From: an uncultured Pseudomonadota bacterium
GTDB taxonomy: Bacteria > Myxococcota_A > UBA796 > GCA-2862545
Assembly: GCA_937891875.1 (NCBI GenBank)
Contig: CALATR010000696.1
Location: forward strand, 1 to 11,543
Direction of reading: 5' to 3'
DNA: 11,543 nucleotides
Within the stretch, counting starts at the first letter, position 1. Every line of letters starts with the position of its first letter. Made by a program: the position numbers and the translations under genes. The notes under the pieces were generated by a model. The model ran no database searches. It worked only from the letters and a program-made list of their open reading frames with translations, and had not been told where the DNA came from. Shown piece after piece: positions 7,238-11,543 of this stretch.

Positions 7238-9713
7238 GCTGGTCGTATCCACCCTCGAGGAGCTCACCGAGCTCCTCGAGGACGCAAGCCTGCAGCTCCT
7301 CGCGATCGAGGACTCCAGCGGCTCCACCGAGTCCCTGGCGAGCCTCTTCCGCGACCTGCACACCATCAAGGGCCTGCTCGGCTTCCTCGACGCCCGCCCG
7401 CTGGTCCAGGCAGTGCACGTCGCCGAGGACCTCGTGGGTGGCCTGCAGCGCGGGGAGTTCACCCTGCGCCCGGGAATGGTCGACGAGATCTTCCGCATGC
7501 TCGACGCGGTGACGTCCTTCGTGGAAGACGGCGGGCAGCTGGCGGAAGACTGCAGAGAGAAGTGCCTGTCGGTGGTGGCCGCCCTGGAGGCGCTCGCTGT
7601 GCTCGACGGTCGCTCGGTGGTCACATCCATCGACGAAGATCTGGTGTCGGCGGTCCGCGAGCGGACCGTGGCCCATGACCTGGCGTTCGAGGCCGTAGTC
7701 GACGAGATCGAGAATGCGGGCGCGCCCGCTGGGGTCGAGGACAACCTGTGGCGCGCGCGCTGGATCCCACACCGGGACTGCGCCCGAGCGGGTCGCGACC
7801 CCATCGGCGACCTCGACGCCCTCGGCGATGCCGTGGCCTGGCGTGCGGTCGGGCTGGCGCGGGAGCTGGAGCCGGGCAGCCTGCTCGACCCGTACGACGT
7901 CAACCTCGACATTCGCGTGCTGCTGTGGGGCAACCGCCTGGAGCTGACCCGGCTCCTGCGTCAGGATGGAGACGCCTTCGACCTGGCCGCCGGACGCATG
8001 CTGACGGCCCCCCGCCTCGACGCCGACGCAGGACCCGATCCTCGACGGCCGGTCGGGACGCCGAGAGAGGCGGCACAGCTGCTCCTCGAGGGAGTCGCCG
8101 CCCACCTGCAGGCCTTCCCCGAGGCGACGGGTCGTGGGTCTTCGGCCACCGCGATCCTGTCGCGGGTCCTTGGTGTCCTCGGCGTAGACGTCGACCCGGT
8201 GACCCTCTCCGACTCCGAGCTTCGCGTCCTGGTCAGCGGCCTCGTGGAGGGCGTCGTCGGAGACAGCGAGCCGCCGATGCCGCCGGTCGAGGACCTCGCC
8301 ACGGACGCGGAGAACGTCGTCCCCCTGCCCGTCGCGCCCGCCCGATCCGAGCCCCCCGCGCCCGCCCCCGCCAGAGCGCCCGCCCGATCCGAGCCCCCCG
8401 CCCCGGTCCGGGGAGAGGCTCCCGCGCGCACCGAGGCCCCCGCAGCCCGCAAGACCCTCAAGGTCGACCAGGCCCGCATCGACCGCCTGATGGACTTCGT
8501 CGGCGAGCTGATCGTCGCCAAGAACGGCCTGCCCTACCTGGCGCTGCGCGCGGAGGACGAGTTCGACTGCCGGCCGCTCTCCCGGGCGATCAAGGCGCAG
8601 CACAGCGTCATGAACCGCATCATCGAGGACATGCAGGACGCGGTCATGCACCTGCGCATGGTGCCTTTGTCCCTGGCCTTCTCCCGATTCCCGCGCCTGG
8701 TCCGCGACACCGCGCAGAAGGTCCAGAAGGACATCCGCCTGGTGATGGAGGGCGACGACACCGAGACCGACAAGAACATCGCCGAGCAGCTCGGCGAGCC
8801 GCTGGTGCACCTCGTGCGCAACGCCTGCGACCACGGCCTCGAGACCCCCGACGAGCGCGAGGCGGCAGGCAAGCCCCGCACCGGCACGGTGGTGCTCCGA
8901 GCCTCCCAGGTCGAGGACCACGTCATCGTCGAGGTCATCGACGACGGGCGGGGGCTCGACCAGGAACGGATCCGCGAGAAGGCTGTCTCCAAGGGCATGT
9001 TGAGCGCATCGGCGGCCGCGACCGCGACCAGCGCCCAGCTCATGCGCCTGATCCTGGAGCCCGGCTTCTCCACCCGCGCCGAGGTCAGCGAGCTGAGCGG
9101 CCGCGGCGTCGGCATGGACGTGGTCAACACCATGGTGCGCTCGCTGGGCGGTCGCATCGAGCTGGAGAGCGTGGCCGGCCGCGGCACCACCGTGCGGATC
9201 ATCCTGCCGATCAGCATGGCCGTGTCCCGCCTGATGCTCTTCGAGGTCAGCGGCGTCCGCTACGGCGTGCCCCTGTCCCAGGTCGTGCAGACCCTGCGCC
9301 TCGGCCCCGACGACGTACAGCGCCTCGGCGGCCGCGAGGTGACCCTGGTCCGCGAGGATCTCGTGCCGCTGCTGCGCTTGCGCGAGGCCTTCCAGAGCCA
9401 CGGCGAGTCCCAGGGCTCCCGCTTTGGCGAGGCCGTCCTGGTCGTCGAGGTGGCCCAGGGACTGGTCGGCCTGGTCGTCGACGCCTTCCACGAGGGCATC
9501 GAGGCCGTCGTCAAGCCACTCACCGGCCTCATGGCCACCCTGCCCTACGTCTCGGGCACCACGCTGCTCGGCGACGGGCAGGTCCTGCTGGTGCTCGATC
9601 TCGAGGATCTCTCCCATGCCCATCACCTACACGCCGACCACCGCGCACCTGCCACCGACGACCAACGCCGAGGAGGCGGAGCCGCTGCTGCAGTGGCTGG
9701 AGGAGCATCCTGA
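7224..9713 (+). CDS. cheA: CheA, chemosensory histidine kinase
   Basis: CheA takes receptor signals through CheW and phosphorylates CheY and CheB. The 829-residue protein has, in order: an Hpt (P1) domain at about 1-105 with H46 in LHTIKG; a region at about 110-350 without a clear assignment, in which 177-235 loosely recalls CheA P2-like modules (WIPH...GRDPIGDLDALG...LDP); a Pro/Ala-rich linker at about 365-408; the dimerisation (P3) domain at about 410-480 (DRLMDFVGELIVAKN); the ATPase (P4) with N-box HLVRNACDHGLE (529-540), DDGRGL (573-578) and GRGVGMD (626-632); and a CheW-like P5 domain at about 665-797. All catalytic motifs are intact. It is longer than Escherichia coli CheA (654 residues), mainly in the N-terminal half. 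The last 30 or so residues, after LDLEDL, are low-complexity and lie over the start of the next gene. It overlaps cheY by 14 bases. Confidence 0.97.
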   Translation: MLEPELVVSTLEELTELLEDASLQLLAIEDSSGSTESLASLFRDLHTIKGLLGFLDARPLVQAVHVAEDLVGGLQRGEFTLRPGMVDEIFRMLDAVTSFVEDGGQLAEDCREKCLSVVAALEALAVLDGRSVVTSIDEDLVSAVRERTVAHDLAFEAVVDEIENAGAPAGVEDNLWRARWIPHRDCARAGRDPIGDLDALGDAVAWRAVGLARELEPGSLLDPYDVNLDIRVLLWGNRLELTRLLRQDGDAFDLAAGRMLTAPRLDADAGPDPRRPVGTPREAAQLLLEGVAAHLQAFPEATGRGSSATAILSRVLGVLGVDVDPVTLSDSELRVLVSGLVEGVVGDSEPPMPPVEDLATDAENVVPLPVAPARSEPPAPAPARAPARSEPPAPVRGEAPARTEAPAARKTLKVDQARIDRLMDFVGELIVAKNGLPYLALRAEDEFDCRPLSRAIKAQHSVMNRIIEDMQDAVMHLRMVPLSLAFSRFPRLVRDTAQKVQKDIRLVMEGDDTETDKNIAEQLGEPLVHLVRNACDHGLETPDEREAAGKPRTGTVVLRASQVEDHVIVEVIDDGRGLDQERIREKAVSKGMLSASAAATATSAQLMRLILEPGFSTRAEVSELSGRGVGMDVVNTMVRSLGGRIELESVAGRGTTVRIILPISMAVSRLMLFEVSGVRYGVPLSQVVQTLRLGPDDVQRLGGREVTLVREDLVPLLRLREAFQSHGESQGSRFGEAVLVVEVAQGLVGLVVDAFHEGIEAVVKPLTGLMATLPYVSGTTLLGDGQVLLVLDLEDLSHAHHLHADHRAPATDDQRRGGGAAAAVAGGAS
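7253..7281. repeat. Perfect 13-bp inverted repeat with 3-base loop near the start of cheA
   Basis: CCTCGAGGAGCTC (7253-7265) and its exact complement GAGCTCCTCGAGG (7269-7281) flank ACC. The hairpin lies 29 bases inside cheA and 15 bases after the cheY stop. In mRNA it would be a very stable stem. It encodes part of TLEELTELLED, where GAG and CTC codons are complementary, so it may be a by-product of codon use. No T-run follows. Confidence 0.7.
8334..8401 (+). repeat. Tandem 42-bp repeat in the cheA linker
   Basis: Two identical 26-base blocks (8334-8359 and 8376-8401) recur at a 42-base (14-codon) period. They encode APARSEPPAP twice within the Pro/Ala-rich linker before the CheA dimerisation domain. 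Slippage in a flexible linker would easily create and vary such a repeat. Confidence 0.8.
9603..9607 (+). promoter_or_regulatory. Ribosome binding site of the small STAS-like gene
   Basis: GAGGA lies eight bases before the ATG at 9616, inside the end of the CheA P5 coding sequence. It supports 9616 as the start of the small gene. Confidence 0.5.
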
Positions 9714-9852
9714 CGGCGACCTCGACCTGAGCGAGGCCGAGTCCATGCACACGGTCGTGGTCAACGTGCTCCTGTCCATGCGGCCCCGGGTGAGCGAGCC
9801 CCCGACCGCGCCCCGTCTGGCGGCGTGGCTGGTGCCCGCCCTGGCCGCGTGA
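9616..9852 (+). CDS. Small STAS-like protein at the end of the Che operon
   Basis: A 78-residue product starting at the ATG at 9616 and ending with the TGA at 9850-9852. Its first 98 bases lie over the 3' end of cheA in another frame. The middle reads AEPLLQWLEEHPDGDLDLSEAESMHTVVVNVLLSMRP. This has the hydrophobic strand plus DLS followed by a helix of the STAS/anti-sigma-antagonist fold (compare 'vDLSgv..lDSagl..Ll'). M44-H45-T46 stands where STAS proteins have the Asp-Ser phosphosite. The product is shorter than a usual STAS domain (about 100 residues), so the fold may be trimmed. Reading continues past the cheA stop with normal codon use, which argues for a real gene. Its job is unknown; an adaptor for CheA or another operon partner is only a guess. 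I am fairly sure it is coding and unsure of the fold. Confidence 0.68.
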   Translation: MPITYTPTTAHLPPTTNAEEAEPLLQWLEEHPDGDLDLSEAESMHTVVVNVLLSMRPRVSEPPTAPRLAAWLVPALAA

Positions 9853-9853
9853 G

Positions 9854-11543
9854 TCAGCCCGTCGCGATCAACCGGTCGAACGCCAGGATCACCTCACTGC
9901 GCACGATCGGGCTGGGGGCGCCGCGGACCGAGATCGACCCGATCTTCTGGTCTTCGGGGTTGTAGCCGCCGATCTGGATGCCGGGATCGATGCCCACGTC
10001 GACCACCACCTCGCCGATGGTGAGGTGCACGTCCCAGACGTAGCCGGCGTCCTGGGGCGTCCCGAGCTGCCACGGGGCGCTGCGCAGCCGTCCGGTCGCG
10101 CCCACCGGGATCGTCGCGCCGGTCAGCGCCGCGACGCGCTCCTTGAACGCGGCCTCGTCGGCTCGGAGGATGGCCCGGCCCAGCTGGTCGAAGGGCTGGG
10201 TGAGCTCGAAGTCGGCGAAGATCTCGCTCCAGGCTGCGATCTCGTCCTCGGACAGCTCGACCGGGTGGGGGAGACCGACAAGGCCGTCGTCGGGCAGGGT
10301 GACGTCCTCTTCGTCAGCGTCGACCAGCGTGCCCTCGTCGGACAGGCGGAAGGTGCCGATCCGCGCGCCCTCGGCATCGTGGGTGGCCCAGACCAGGCGA
10401 CGGGTCAGGTTGACCATCAGCGGGTGGTCGCGGAGGAAGCGCTCCCAGTCCACCACCGACCACCGCCGCTGGGCGAGCATCGCGTGCTCGAGCCGCAGCA
10501 GCTGCACGCTGGCTACCGTGCGCACGGCCTTCTTCAGCGTCTTCCAGCGCTCGGTGGCCGCCGCACCCAGCTCCGGGTCGTCCTTCGCTCCCGGCTTGGG
10601 TAGCGACTTCCTACGCTTTCCGTTCTCGTCCTTCACCACGGGCTGCAGGCGCTCGTCGAAGCCGACCCGGAACTGGCGCGGTCCGAAGTCCAGCACCGTC
10701 GAGCCGTCCGGATCCAGGTCGAGGTCGGGCACCAGGCGATCCTCGAGCTCCGCCTTGCTCAGGCCGAGGTCGCCGGCGAGGGCCGTGATCTTCTCCTCGG
10801 CGCGCTCCTTGATGGACGCCCGCCCCTTCAGCGACAGCCGGTGCAGCAGCATCAGCGCGTGGTCGGTGCCCATCTCGCGCAGCACGTCGAGCGCCTTGAC
10901 CGCCCGCGCGAACGCACCCTGCGCCGGCCAGTCCCGGATGTAGCCGGCGAGCTTGTCGGCGTGCGCGTCCGAGCCGTACCAGGCGAGCACGTAGAGACAC
11001 CAGTCGGTCTTGGGATCCCCGCCGAGCTGGAGCCAGGCCTCGAACGCGGACCAGGCAAACCGGGCGAGCGAGTCGGGCTCGGCCAGCGCCTTCAGGCGTT
11101 CGACGCCCACATAGGGCTGCTCGGGCGTGGACAGGGCCAGCATCTCGCACACGGCGACGAGCGCGTCCGCCTGGACGTAGCCCCCAGCCTTCAGGGCGAT
11201 GGGGCGCACCGAGGTGACCTTGGGGTCGGGGATCTTCTTGGGCAGGTCGTGCAGGGGATCGGCGTCCAGCAGCCGGGTCAGGGCCGCGGTCGCCTTGGGG
11301 CTGCCGAACACCTCTGCCGCGGCGAGGACACGCTCGCGAGGATGCTCCTGACCGACCACCCGCAGCGCCGCCTGCGCCAGGCGCCGCTCCTTGGCGCTGG
11401 AGCCGAGCGCGTCCGGAAGCAAGCCTGCAACCGCCTCTTCCGGGTAGCGAACCAGCCACCGACGCGCATGCTCCCGGACCGACTTGTAGGCGAGCCCCCT
11501 GGCCATCGCCGGTGCGAACCGTGGACTCTGGACCCGGACGAAC
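9854..11543 (-). CDS. DUF4132 (MolR/YehI-type) protein, 5'-truncated at the right edge
   Basis: From the TGA at 9854-9856 (reverse strand) the frame is open to the right edge. An ATG at 11504-11506 would give 550 residues, but 12 more in-frame codons (FVRVQSPRFAPA) precede it without a stop. Family members are usually longer, so the true start probably lies outside. Residue numbers here count from that ATG. About 1-250 is alpha-helical, resembling HEAT-type repeats (EHARRWLVRYPEEAVAGLLP). From about 258 comes the DUF4132 pattern: DLDLDPDGSTVLDFGPRQF (261-279), KSLPKPGAKDD (300-310), WKTLKKAVRTVASVQLLRLE (321-340), RRLVWATHD (369-377), HPVEL (414-418) and QPFDQLGR (437-444). Such proteins often carry an N-terminal WGR domain; none is visible here, though it could lie beyond the edge. 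Biochemical function is unknown; the old 'molybdate regulator' name is weakly founded. It converges on the Che operon with one base between stops and is probably unrelated to it. Confidence 0.87.
   Translation of the reverse strand, partial: FVRVQSPRFAPAMARGLAYKSVREHARRWLVRYPEEAVAGLLPDALGSSAKERRLAQAALRVVGQEHPRERVLAAAEVFGSPKATAALTRLLDADPLHDLPKKIPDPKVTSVRPIALKAGGYVQADALVAVCEMLALSTPEQPYVGVERLKALAEPDSLARFAWSAFEAWLQLGGDPKTDWCLYVLAWYGSDAHADKLAGYIRDWPAQGAFARAVKALDVLREMGTDHALMLLHRLSLKGRASIKERAEEKITALAGDLGLSKAELEDRLVPDLDLDPDGSTVLDFGPRQFRVGFDERLQPVVKDENGKRRKSLPKPGAKDDPELGAAATERWKTLKKAVRTVASVQLLRLEHAMLAQRRWSVVDWERFLRDHPLMVNLTRRLVWATHDAEGARIGTFRLSDEGTLVDADEEDVTLPDDGLVGLPHPVELSEDEIAAWSEIFADFELTQPFDQLGRAILRADEAAFKERVAALTGATIPVGATGRLRSAPWQLGTPQDAGYVWDVHLTIGEVVVDVGIDPGIQIGGYNPEDQKIGSISVRGAPSPIVRSEVILAFDRLIATG

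Noticed and set aside
7161..9626. Very long open frame on the - strand opposite cheA (821 codons)
   Set aside because: cheA is certain from its motifs. The antisense frame is open only because of high third-position GC and gives compositionally biased Asp/Gly/His/Leu-rich sequence.
9850..9900. Terminator between the Che operon and the DUF4132 gene
   Set aside because: No stem followed by a T-run is visible on either strand, and the stops are one base apart.

Overview
The window is very GC-rich, with strongly G/C-biased third codon positions. It is dominated by one chemosensory (Che) operon on the + strand, flanked by two genes that run off the window edges. The suggested host is a high-GC bacterium of the Myxococcota/former Deltaproteobacteria type. 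This is an inference from three things: a Che cluster with a HEAT-repeat gene next to cheR and cheY, a double-hairpin cytoplasmic receptor, and a DUF4132 neighbour. No marker gene fixes the taxonomy. LAYOUT: (1) 2-622, the C-terminal part of a phytanoyl-CoA-dioxygenase-like Fe(II)/2-oxoglutarate oxygenase, cut by the left edge. (2) 623-801, a 179-base gap with a small inverted repeat and no convincing promoter motif. (3) 802-9852, a compact operon: soluble methyl-accepting protein with two signalling hairpins (frameshifted near 1471-1490), triple-domain CheW, CheB, HEAT-repeat protein, CheR, single-domain CheY, CheA, and a 78-residue STAS-like protein. Apart from a 12-base gap after the receptor, each gene overlaps the next (4, 10, 4, 4, 14 and 98 bases), which implies one transcript and translational coupling. 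(4) 9854-11543 on the - strand, the C-terminal part of a DUF4132 (MolR/YehI-type) protein, cut by the right edge; its stop lies one base from the stop of the Che operon. HOW IT WORKS TOGETHER: the cytoplasmic receptor, coupled through a three-headed CheW, should control the CheA kinase. CheA should phosphorylate CheY and CheB, and CheR/CheB should set receptor methylation. No flagellar, pilus, CheZ, CheC or CheX gene is present. The only candidate output inside the operon is the HEAT-repeat protein encoded just before cheR-cheY. This matches what is known of the Myxococcus xanthus Che7 system, where CheY7 binds the HEAT-repeat protein Cpc7 to control development, so an 'alternative cellular function' Che system is the best reading. 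MOST NOTABLE: the two receptor hairpins carry methylation-type Glu/Gln pairs at exactly the same offsets (+114 and +121 residues) from the tip glutamates, once a single missing base is restored. This supports both an internal duplication and the reconstruction of the broken frame. Other points are the degenerate second receptor tip, a divergent middle CheW domain, the small STAS-like gene nested over the end of cheA, and a perfect 13-bp inverted repeat just inside the start of cheA.
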